From NCBI RefSeq assembly GCF_049537155.1, contig NZ_JBMVQZ010000012.1:62001-126000 (forward strand): a stretch of 64,000 nucleotides of DNA. The letters are read 5' to 3'. Under the pieces are notes generated by a model. The model saw nothing but the letters and a program-made list of their open reading frames with translations. It was not told the DNA's origin and made no database searches. Shown here piece after piece: positions 37,774 through 45,622 of the stretch. The stretch's first letter is position 1. Every line of letters begins with the position of its first letter. Made by a program: the position numbers and the translations under genes. The stretch is from Limisphaera sp049537155 (GTDB lineage Bacteria; Verrucomicrobiota; Verrucomicrobiia; Limisphaerales; Limisphaeraceae).

Positions 37774-38448
37774 TCATTGGCGGGTACGGGCACGCTCGAG
37801 TTGCGTGCAGCGTTGCGCCAGTGCCGTTGCCAGGGAGGCGCGGTCAGAAAAGGTCAGCGGGTGCCGGCCCGGTTCCAGGAGGGCGAAACCCGGGCCGTAC
37901 GCCGGGCCGTTGACCACACAGGCATGCGTGCCGGAGAGGCGAACCTGTTCCCACCCCTGGCCTAGGGCGTCGGCCTGCGTGCCGTCCACGACGTACTTCC
38001 AACCGACGATCCAGGCCCGAGGGAACCACTCCGGCAGGCGGCGGATCAGCTTGGGGGTCGGGAGCAGCTCCATCCACAGTGGCTGGAGATCACTGGGGAT
38101 CTTGCCGCACTCGATCACCCGGCCGGTGGAGGGGTCGGTCCCGTGCCAGATGCGTCCGGGCCGGAAATCACTGACCGCAGCGGTGTGGAACAGGGCGCCG
38201 ATGGGTTCACCGCGGAGACAGTGGAGCCGGTCCTCGAGATCGCGCGTGGTTCCAAAGCGCTCGATCACGTCCGCGTGGGCGGGAAGATGGCAGGGGGCCG
38301 TTTCGCTGAGCAGAAGGATCACGCGATGCCCCTCGGCGCGGAGGGCCTGGCAGAGGCGCAAACCGAGTTCGCCGGTGGCCCAGTTGGTCAGCCGCCGGAC
38401 CCGGTCCACCGGCTCGTAGGTGGGACCGGCGGTGACGAGGCAGTTCAT
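37774..38448 (-). CDS. Stand-alone phosphopantothenate--cysteine ligase domain (CoaB-like)
   Basis: A 224-residue protein equal to the C-terminal half of CoaBC. The N-terminal nucleotide-binding motif is CLVTAGPTYEPVDRVRRLTN, a helix follows with GELGLRLCQALRAEGHRV, and the substrate region has ALFHTAAVSDFRPG and later KIPS and LPTPKLI. In coenzyme A synthesis this ligase joins cysteine to 4'-phosphopantothenate. The CoaC decarboxylase half is not fused and not nearby. ATG 38448 is preferred over an upstream in-frame GTG. It follows dnaN on the same strand with 33 bases between. Confidence 0.78.
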   Translation of the reverse strand: MNCLVTAGPTYEPVDRVRRLTNWATGELGLRLCQALRAEGHRVILLLSETAPCHLPAHADVIERFGTTRDLEDRLHCLRGEPIGALFHTAAVSDFRPGRIWHGTDPSTGRVIECGKIPSDLQPLWMELLPTPKLIRRLPEWFPRAWIVGWKYVVDGTQADALGQGWEQVRLSGTHACVVNGPAYGPGFALLEPGRHPLTFSDRASLATALAQRCTQLERARTRQ

Positions 38449-38481
38449 GGGCACCAGAGACCCGGCATCGGGAGGACCGGC

Positions 38482-39597
38482 TTACGTGGCAATGCGCATG
38501 GGCATGACCACGTAGAGGAACGGTCCGTTGACCTTGATCACGCCGGGGCTGAGCTCGTCGTTCAGTTCGAGGAAGACCTCCTCGTATTCGTCCAGCGCGT
38601 TCAGGGGCTCGATGAGGTACCGAGGGTTGAAAGCGATGGAAAGGTCGCTGCCGCTGTAGTTGACGGCGAGGCTTTCGCGGGCCTCGCCCACGTCGGGAGA
38701 GTTCGCCGTGATGGCCAGGTTGTTGCGGGTGAAGGTCAGCTTGACCGAGTTGGCCTTTTCGCTGGTCATGTACTCGGCGCGGCGGAGGGCGTGCAGGAGC
38801 TCTTCCCGCGGCACGGCCACGCGGTGCTGGGACTCGGTGGGAATGACCTGGCGATAATTCGGATAGCTTCCATCCACCAGTTTCGTAACCAGCAGGATGT
38901 TTGTTCCCTGTTCGCCGGCGAACTCGAAAGCCGCCTGGTTTTCTGAGAACCGGAGTTTGAGCGGGCCGGTGCCGGCCAGAAGGCGCCCGATCTCGTTGAC
39001 CGCCTTGGATGGGAGGATGAACTCGCCGCTGGCGCCTTCCGGTATCGGAAGTTCATGCTCCACCAGGGCCAGCCGCCGCCCGTCCGTGGCCACCAAGGTG
39101 AGCTTGTCGTCCTTCAAATTAAAGCACACGCCGTTGAGGACATGGCGGGACTCGTCGGTCGAGACGGCGTAGGCGGTTTTCCGCAACATGGAGGCGAGCG
39201 CCTCGCGCGCAATTTCGACCTCGCGCCCCTGCGGGAAGGTCGGCCGGGGCGGGAACTCGTCAGGGCTGATGCCGCGCAGTCGGTAGTAGGAGGCACCGGT
39301 CCTGAGGCTGCAGGTGAAGCGTTCGTCGGCCTCGATTTCCAGCTCGACTCCGTTGAGTTCACGGGCCAGCCCGAGCAAGGTGCGGGCCGGGACTGTGGTC
39401 GAGCCCGGTGCACCCACGGTTGCAGGCACGGTGCAGGTGATCAGAATGTCCAGGTCGGTTGCCGTCAGCCGGAGCTGACCTGTTTCAGCCTGCAAAAGGA
39501 CATTGTGCAGGACGGGAAGCGTCGTGCGGCCGCCTGCCACATTCTGGACGGCCTGGAGCCCGACGAGGAGGTGCTCCTTGGCGATGGTCAGGTTCAT
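38482..39597 (-). CDS. dnaN: DNA polymerase III beta subunit (sliding clamp)
   Basis: A 371-residue clamp protein with three similar domains. Typical points are LLVGLQAVQNVAGGRTTLPVL at the start, the central VLNGVCFNLKDDKLTLVATDGRRLAL and the C-terminal end FLYVVMPMR, the common M-P-M-R-L/I close. AAGG precedes the ATG at a short distance. dnaA is not adjacent; upstream lies a cysteine desulfurase gene with a short spacer holding DnaA-box-like sequences. Confidence 0.96.
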   Translation of the reverse strand: MNLTIAKEHLLVGLQAVQNVAGGRTTLPVLHNVLLQAETGQLRLTATDLDILITCTVPATVGAPGSTTVPARTLLGLARELNGVELEIEADERFTCSLRTGASYYRLRGISPDEFPPRPTFPQGREVEIAREALASMLRKTAYAVSTDESRHVLNGVCFNLKDDKLTLVATDGRRLALVEHELPIPEGASGEFILPSKAVNEIGRLLAGTGPLKLRFSENQAAFEFAGEQGTNILLVTKLVDGSYPNYRQVIPTESQHRVAVPREELLHALRRAEYMTSEKANSVKLTFTRNNLAITANSPDVGEARESLAVNYSGSDLSIAFNPRYLIEPLNALDEYEEVFLELNDELSPGVIKVNGPFLYVVMPMRIAT

Positions 39598-39718
39598 GCG
39601 CTGCCTTGATTAATAGGTCTTCCGAGCGATTTGGACCGCCGTATTCTTAGGCCCGGTGAATAAGGCAGAAATGTCCGGACTGTCAAGGATGGGCGCAGGC
39701 TGCGGGGGCACGGACTAC

Positions 39719-39817
39719 TGTGAACAGTTCTGTGGATGGATCGGAGCCCGGCCCGGCAAAGGGGAGTTGTGAGCGCTGCTCCCGCGTTGTTCACAATTGT
39801 TGGGCCGGTTGCCCACA
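39719..39817. promoter_or_regulatory. Cluster of degenerate DnaA-box-like 9-mers upstream of dnaN
   Basis: Four 9-mers close to TTATNCACA lie within 100 bases: TGTGAACAG (39719-39727, minus), TGTGGATGG (39731-39739, minus), TTGTTCACA (39787-39795, plus; one mismatch) and TTGCCCACA (39809-39817, plus). An AT-rich patch (TTGATTAATAGG) lies at about 39606-39617 next to the dnaN start. This could be regulation of dnaN by DnaA or part of an origin. Each box is imperfect. Confidence 0.3.
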
Positions 39818-40957
39818 GGTTCTGCCCACGCGGACGACCTTCTCGAACGCCTCGATGGCGGCCCGGACGTCTGCTTCAGTGTTCTCGCGTCCGAGGGAGA
39901 AGCGGACCAGACCGCCTGCCACCTCTGGAGGGACGCCGAGGGCCACCGCCACGTGTGAGGGTTCCAGGGCGCCGGAGGTACAGGCTGAGCCGGCCGATGT
40001 GCAAACCCCCTCCACGTCCAGTGCGGCCACGAGTGTGGCGCTGTCCAGCCCCTCCACTCCCACCGCCACGGTGTTCGGCAGGCGACGATCCCGCGAGCCG
40101 AGCAGATGCACGCCAGGGATGCGCAGGAGACCCTCCATCAGAGTGGTGCTCAACCGCTGCATGCGTTCGGGATCGAACACAGGGGGGCGAAGGAAGTGCT
40201 CCAAGGCATGCACCATCCCGGCGATGGCTGCCAGGTTTTCGGTACCGGCGCGGCGTTCGTTCTCGTGCGGACCGCCAAACAGCAGCGGTTCGATCTGCAA
40301 CGGTGAGCGCAGGTACAAAAGGCCGGCCCCTTTCGGACCGTGGATCTTGTGGGCACAGAGGGAAATCAGGTCCGCGCCGAGGTCGGCCACGCCGGAAAAC
40401 GGCATTTTTCCGAAGAACTGCACGGCATCGGTATGGAACAGGACACCGTGCCGCTGGCAGAGCGCGGCAATCTCGCGCACGGGTTGGAGGGTGCCGATCT
40501 CGTTGTTGGCGGCCATGATGGAGACCAGGATCGTGTCGGGCCGGAAGGCCCGGGCCAGGAGGTCCGGGTCCACCACGCCTTCCCGCGTGACCGGCAGCCG
40601 CGTGACCTCGAAACCCTCGCGTCGTTCCAGATGGTCCATGGCATGCAGGACCGCATGATGTTCGATGACCGAGGTAATCAGGTGCCGGCCCCGTTCCCGC
40701 CGGGCTCGGGCCGCGCCGAGCACGGCCAGATTCACGCTCTCGGTTCCGCCGCTGGTGAACACGATCTCACTCGGCCTGGCCCCCAACGCACGGGCGGCAC
40801 GTTCCCGCAGGTCGTCCAGGGCAGCCCGGGCGCGGCGGCCCACGCGGTGGAGGCTGGAGGGGTTCCCCCAAACCTCGCCAAAGAACGGTTCCATGGCTGC
40901 GCGGACTCCGGCATCCAGCGGCGTGGTCGCGTTGTAGTCGCAGTACACGGTGTGCAT
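39791..40957 (-). CDS. Cysteine desulfurase, NifS/IscS family
   Basis: A 388-residue PLP enzyme that takes sulfur from cysteine for Fe-S clusters or thiolation. The opening is VYCDYNATTPLDAGVR; the PLP-binding segment is CAHKIHGPKGAGLLY, with the histidine pair in TSVIEHHAVLHA. The sulfur-accepting cysteine is in CTSAGSACTSG. The short active-site loop fits the IscS/NifS group I rather than SufS. An in-frame TTG at 40969 would add four residues; ATG 40957 is preferred. No scaffold (IscU/NifU) lies next to it. Confidence 0.92.
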   Translation of the reverse strand: MHTVYCDYNATTPLDAGVRAAMEPFFGEVWGNPSSLHRVGRRARAALDDLRERAARALGARPSEIVFTSGGTESVNLAVLGAARARRERGRHLITSVIEHHAVLHAMDHLERREGFEVTRLPVTREGVVDPDLLARAFRPDTILVSIMAANNEIGTLQPVREIAALCQRHGVLFHTDAVQFFGKMPFSGVADLGADLISLCAHKIHGPKGAGLLYLRSPLQIEPLLFGGPHENERRAGTENLAAIAGMVHALEHFLRPPVFDPERMQRLSTTLMEGLLRIPGVHLLGSRDRRLPNTVAVGVEGLDSATLVAALDVEGVCTSAGSACTSGALEPSHVAVALGVPPEVAGGLVRFSLGRENTEADVRAAIEAFEKVVRVGRTCGQPAQQL

Positions 40958-41126
40958 GCCCGCTGACAATGTAGCCGGACCGATGCGGGCGGCCAGTCAG
41001 GTTCCGCCGGAACCTGATCCGCCGGCCTCCAAAAGAAGAGGTCTGTCCAAGGGCGGCAACCGTCCGCGTGACACGGGCAGCGGCGCGCGCGCCCGCGCAA
41101 CGTGCCGCATCCGCCGGGCGGCGGGA

Positions 41127-44100
41127 CTATGCCCCGGCAAGGGGCGGGGGTTTCGGGGCCGTCGGTTTGCGGCGTGGGATCGCCCAGCAACCGCCCTTGC
41201 TGAACTGTTGCCAGCCCCAGCGCAACCAGTGAACAGCCGACCAAGCCAGCCAAAGCGCCCAAAGGAGCATCGCCAGGCGATACCACCAGATGGAGATCGC
41301 CCAAGTCTCGGGTCGGGGCAGGTCCGGCCCGGTCCTCGCGCTGTACCAGTGGTGGATCCAAGTGCGGGAGCCGTTCCCGGAGACGAACATTTCCACACGA
41401 CCCAACAGCCCGGCCGCCACTGCTGCGTACAAAACGCCCAGGGCGGCGACCGTGAGCACCACCAGAACCAGTTGGGCGAGATCGGCCAGCCACCACTTCT
41501 GCTCTTCCAACACCCAGGAACCGCGAAGTTGCAGGGCGGCGAACCATGCGACCACGATCCAACCAATCCAGACGGGCACCTGCGTCAGACCGACCAGCAA
41601 CAGGAACCAGGAGAATCTTCCCATGGGCCCGAGACCCAGTCGGCTCAGCACCACCGCCAGCAGGGCCGCCAGGGCAAGGACCGACCAGTACTGAACGGCC
41701 GGCCCCAAGCGCGGCCCGTGCACTGTGAGAACCCATCGATCCTCCGGCAGTTGCATGGTTTGCCTGACGTTGCTGGCTTCGACCGGCAGGTGTATCGGGC
41801 CCGGCCGGATCCGCGGAGTAAGCCGGACGGTTTCCTTCCAGGTGAGGCGGACCGTCTGGCGGCCCGGCAACAAGGGTACGGTGACCTGGTCACCAAGTTT
41901 TTGCAGGGGCAGCGTCCGGTCATCGCGACGGACTTCCACCGACTCGGCCTCGGGCGGCAGTGTGAGGACGAAGTCCTGACCGAGGCTGGACAGAATGCGC
42001 AGCTGCAGATCGCTGCTCCGCTGCCGGTGACCCACGCGGGTGACCTGGTTGACGGACTCCACCGTGACTGTGGGACCGGGCAAGGCCTCCGGCCGCGTGA
42101 CGCGCAATTCCACGCCTTCGCCGGGCCAGGGCCGCCAGACGGGCACGAGCGCCGCTCCAGCCTCGTAGATCGGCGGCAGGCCCTGAAACGCCACGTTCCA
42201 AACCTGCCCCACACTCAGGCGCCATTCTTCTGCCCAGGTGTCATGGGTGCGAGTGGCGAGGCCCAGGCGATTGGTGGGCGAGAGTTCACCTTCCCAGATG
42301 AACTGGCGTTGACCCGGCCCGAGGCGCACCTCCACCTGCTTCCCGCGCGTGGTCAGGCCGGGCGTCAAAACCTGCTCGCCGGGCACCAGAGGGACATGCA
42401 GCACGGCGGGGCGGCCCGGCGGTGAGAGCCGCCTCACCGTGGTGCGGACTTTCCAGCGCAGGCCGAGCTCGATTTCGCGCACCGTGAGGAAGGCAGGCAC
42501 GAGCACTTGGCGGTCGTAGGACGTTGTGGGGGGCGCGGGCCCGCCGGAGGGTGCGGCCGTTCGGGGACGGCGCAGGAACACCTGGTCCGACGGCACTCCC
42601 TCGGGGCTCAGGCCGGAAACCTCCCAGCCGGGCGCCGAGACCTCGACCTTTCGCGGTCGGAGTTGGAAGGTCCAGACCCATTCGTCCACGGGTGCCAACC
42701 GGCCCTCCACGCGGACCTCGTGCACGCCCGGCTGGAGGACGATCCAGAGCGAACCGTCCTCGCGACGGAGCGCCGTTTCGGGCTGGCCGTCCAGCCACAC
42801 GCGGTGGGGCGCCCACTGGTTGACCCGCGCCGGCAAAGGCACGGCGCAGCGGGCCGCTGCTTCCAACCGCGCCTCCAAGGTCAGTTGTTCGCCTTTCAGG
42901 CTCAGCCTCGCCCACGGGATGTCGGCCGCTCCGGGGAATGTCGGGGGCACGGCCAAGAGCCGGTCGCGCAGCTCGGTCAGGATCTGGGGCGGCGGAAACT
43001 CCGAGGCTCCTGCAGGGGAGGAAAGCCCGGCGAGGCAGAGGGTGGCCACCGCCACGCCCGCTGCGCGCGAAACGGAAGATGCTCCGGGGAGCGGGCCGAA
43101 GCGGAACGCCGGCCGGCGCGGGGCGCAGAGGAGCACCGAGGTCAAGGCCAGTGTCAGGAGAGCCCGGGCCACCGCCAGGATTCTTTCCAGCCAGGGCGGG
43201 GCCAGCCAGAGTTGAATCGTTTGTTCCGGCCGCACCGGGCCGTTCCATCGGAGGATGGCCACACGCCAGCGCCACTCCGGTATGCCCGGTCCCGTCTGGA
43301 CCTTCGCCGATACATCGAGGCCGAGATTTTCACCGGAGCGGCTCGGGTAGGCTACGGCTTGCGGGGCTGCGGAGCGGTCCAGGACTGCTTCCCTGAGCGC
43401 ACGGGCCGCCGGGAGTGCCTGCAAGGGTGCATACTCCGGCGGGGCGGCTTCGGCCGGCGGCGTCGTGGGAGCTGCGAACTTGCGGGTTTCGCCGACCGCT
43501 GGCTGCGGTGTTTCCAACTGGGGGTACAATGCGTGACGCAACTGCAGCCCCGCAAACGCCACGGCTTGGAGCACGAGCACCAAGCCGGCCAGCACCAGCA
43601 GGAGGCCCAGTCCAAGGGCGGCCCGCGGGGTCCGCACCACCTTCAACAGGGCCACCAATGCGATGACCGACCACCAGCTCCAGCGCGGGGCCCACGGTTC
43701 GTGATAGATGAGGGTGGCGGTTGCCAGGGCAAGCAGACCCGCCCGCCAGCCGAGCAACTGTTGGACCGCCAGGCCAAGCACCAGGACGGCAAACAGGTCG
43801 AGCAACGTCCAGCGTGTCAGCCAGTCACCGGAGACCTGGTCGGCCCCGAACGCGGCCCACAGGCGCCATCCCACGGGCAGGTGCAGGGTGGTTTCCACCT
43901 GATCGGAGGTCACCTCCCAACCGCTCGCGCTCACCGGGCCCCGCCGCGGGATCCGGCCGACCGCTTCCACCTCGAAATCGCGCAGGCGGATTTCAAAGCC
44001 GGCGCGCCCGGTCTCCGGATGCCGCGTCAACAATTGCGGGTCACCCTGCAAACGGACCGACCCCAGCTCCACCCCCTCGGTGACGTCGAGCCGCCACACG

Positions 44101-45245
44101 TTTTGGCCCGTTGCTTGGAGACGGTCCTGGAAGGTCAGACCGCCACCATCCTCGTCCAGCCACCACTGACGGTGGATCCGCAACGTGGGGACGGGGCCGA
44201 TGCCCCCGCCGCGTTGTCGTTCCACGATCTCCAGCGGGCGGTGCACCTCCCAGCGGAACACGGGCAGACCGCGCCAACGTTCCGGGAAACGTGTTTGCGT
44301 CACGTCCACCTGCTCGCCCCCGCGCAGCTCGACCACGCGGAACTCCGGTCGCGTTCGCAGACCGATGAGCACGGCACCTTCGCCGGGCACCTTTGCGTCC
44401 TCGGGAAAACGCAGGTCCGACCGGGGCCCGTAACGGAACGCCTCCAGCTCCACCGTCCACTGGCCCGGCCGCACCTGTGCGCGGAGCGTTCCATCTTCCA
44501 CCAGCACGGGCAGGGGACAGCCGACCGAGGCAAGCGACCAACCTTCCGGCAGGACGGTACCCACCAGCTCTTCCCGCGGCCGACCCGCCACGGAGAGCTG
44601 GACTTCGATGTGCAACCATTGGGGGTTGCCGTCCTCGAAGAGCCCGAACCATTCCGCGGACAGGAAATCCGGTTGCGTCTCGGGCTCTGGCGGGGGTGGC
44701 GGCTGCCGAAACCAGAGCCAGCCCTCGGCATCCCAGCCCGGCACGGGCACGGGTTCGCCCAGCAGTTTCAACTCCAGACTGCCGATCTCCGCCGGCACGC
44801 GCATGCGCAGGGGCAGGCTGCGCCAATCCAGGCGCCCCTCGATCCGCCACCGGCCCGCGGGCAGGCGGAGCACGGGCCGGCCCGACCGGGCCACCACCGG
44901 CGCAGGGACGCCGTTGGCCGTGACCTCCTGCGGCCACATCGTCTCGTCGCCGGGCAGCACCAGCCAGTCCTCGGCAAACAGGCACGCCTCCAACGCGAAC
45001 TTTGCACCGGCTTCCTCCGCTTCGAGCACCAGGCGGCCCGGCCACGCCGGACGCCTGGCCTCGCCTTGGTCCCAGCGCGGTGGAGCGTTCCACTCCTCGT
45101 GACCGTGGAGCACCCAGGGGATCCAGGGGCGCAACGATTCGGGCACCCAGTCCGGCGTCTCGGTCCGCGTGTCCGAGGCGCACAGGACGGTCCGGATGAA
45201 GAAGAGCAACAAAACCAAGCCGGCCAAGCGATGCGGCTTGTTCAT
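41127..45245 (-). CDS. 1372-residue membrane protein with duplicated architecture, unknown function
   Basis: I do not recognise the family. A signal peptide (MNKPHRLAGLVLLLFFIRTVLC) is followed by a long beta-rich extracytoplasmic region of about 480 residues. Then come about four membrane segments (LFAVLVLGLAVQQLLG onward) and a proline-rich linker. A single membrane pass or signal-like stretch near residue 730-790 leads to a second beta-rich region, and five to six membrane segments close the protein. The two beta regions share a pattern (a 'VWLDG/VTANG' turn, an 'LPAGRWRIEGRL'/'LQPGVHEVRVEGRL' strand pair, then W-rich strands), suggesting internal duplication. It ends in a basic proline-rich tail. 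It is divergent from the TonB-dependent receptor gene with a 377-base spacer. Confidence 0.75.
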   Translation of the reverse strand: MNKPHRLAGLVLLLFFIRTVLCASDTRTETPDWVPESLRPWIPWVLHGHEEWNAPPRWDQGEARRPAWPGRLVLEAEEAGAKFALEACLFAEDWLVLPGDETMWPQEVTANGVPAPVVARSGRPVLRLPAGRWRIEGRLDWRSLPLRMRVPAEIGSLELKLLGEPVPVPGWDAEGWLWFRQPPPPPEPETQPDFLSAEWFGLFEDGNPQWLHIEVQLSVAGRPREELVGTVLPEGWSLASVGCPLPVLVEDGTLRAQVRPGQWTVELEAFRYGPRSDLRFPEDAKVPGEGAVLIGLRTRPEFRVVELRGGEQVDVTQTRFPERWRGLPVFRWEVHRPLEIVERQRGGGIGPVPTLRIHRQWWLDEDGGGLTFQDRLQATGQNVWRLDVTEGVELGSVRLQGDPQLLTRHPETGRAGFEIRLRDFEVEAVGRIPRRGPVSASGWEVTSDQVETTLHLPVGWRLWAAFGADQVSGDWLTRWTLLDLFAVLVLGLAVQQLLGWRAGLLALATATLIYHEPWAPRWSWWSVIALVALLKVVRTPRAALGLGLLLVLAGLVLVLQAVAFAGLQLRHALYPQLETPQPAVGETRKFAAPTTPPAEAAPPEYAPLQALPAARALREAVLDRSAAPQAVAYPSRSGENLGLDVSAKVQTGPGIPEWRWRVAILRWNGPVRPEQTIQLWLAPPWLERILAVARALLTLALTSVLLCAPRRPAFRFGPLPGASSVSRAAGVAVATLCLAGLSSPAGASEFPPPQILTELRDRLLAVPPTFPGAADIPWARLSLKGEQLTLEARLEAAARCAVPLPARVNQWAPHRVWLDGQPETALRREDGSLWIVLQPGVHEVRVEGRLAPVDEWVWTFQLRPRKVEVSAPGWEVSGLSPEGVPSDQVFLRRPRTAAPSGGPAPPTTSYDRQVLVPAFLTVREIELGLRWKVRTTVRRLSPPGRPAVLHVPLVPGEQVLTPGLTTRGKQVEVRLGPGQRQFIWEGELSPTNRLGLATRTHDTWAEEWRLSVGQVWNVAFQGLPPIYEAGAALVPVWRPWPGEGVELRVTRPEALPGPTVTVESVNQVTRVGHRQRSSDLQLRILSSLGQDFVLTLPPEAESVEVRRDDRTLPLQKLGDQVTVPLLPGRQTVRLTWKETVRLTPRIRPGPIHLPVEASNVRQTMQLPEDRWVLTVHGPRLGPAVQYWSVLALAALLAVVLSRLGLGPMGRFSWFLLLVGLTQVPVWIGWIVVAWFAALQLRGSWVLEEQKWWLADLAQLVLVVLTVAALGVLYAAVAAGLLGRVEMFVSGNGSRTWIHHWYSARTGPDLPRPETWAISIWWYRLAMLLWALWLAWSAVHWLRWGWQQFSKGGCWAIPRRKPTAPKPPPLAGA

Positions 45246-45534
45246 ACAGCCCCACCCTGAGTCGGCTTGGCAAGGCCGTCAAGTCGCCGGTGGGCGCGGT
45301 GCCGCGGCTTTGCCCGGGTGGAATCATCAGGGGCAGGGACCTGAAGGCGATGGGTCGATGACGGTGCGAAACGTTCACCGCGGGTCCGCCGTGGGTGCGG
45401 CAGGGCGATGGGCGGACGGATCGGCGCGACTGTACCGGTCCTGGCCGGCCCGGCTGTCCGCGGCGCGACCCGCCCGGCCCGCTTCACGGGGGATCCCAAA
45501 GTAAACTTTTCGCCGAAAAACAGAGAAAAAACGC

Positions 45535-45563
45535 TTGTCAAGGCCACCTGGCCCCGGTATGAG
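45535..45563 (+). promoter_or_regulatory. Predicted sigma-70-type promoter of the TonB-dependent receptor
   Basis: TTGTCA at 45535-45540 (5 of 6 to TTGACA) and TATGAG at 45558-45563 (4 of 6 to TATAAT) are separated by exactly 17 bases. An A-rich stretch lies upstream (45511-45531). The predicted start of transcription near 45570 would leave a leader of about 53 bases before ATG 45623. The rest of the 45246-45622 spacer shows no gene. Confidence 0.5.
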
Positions 45564-45622
45564 AGGCTCAACCTGAGTTCAGAAGAGGTCCCTAACGAAC
45601 GAACCCAGAACCAGTTGACCCT

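Noticed and set aside
37774..37800. nuoN start after nuoM
   Set aside because: No frame with antiporter-like motifs follows nuoM; the next real gene is coaB on the other strand.
42507..45260. 917-residue open frame on the plus strand
   Set aside because: Antisense to the 1372-residue membrane protein, whose membrane segments and signal peptide make the minus strand the coding one.
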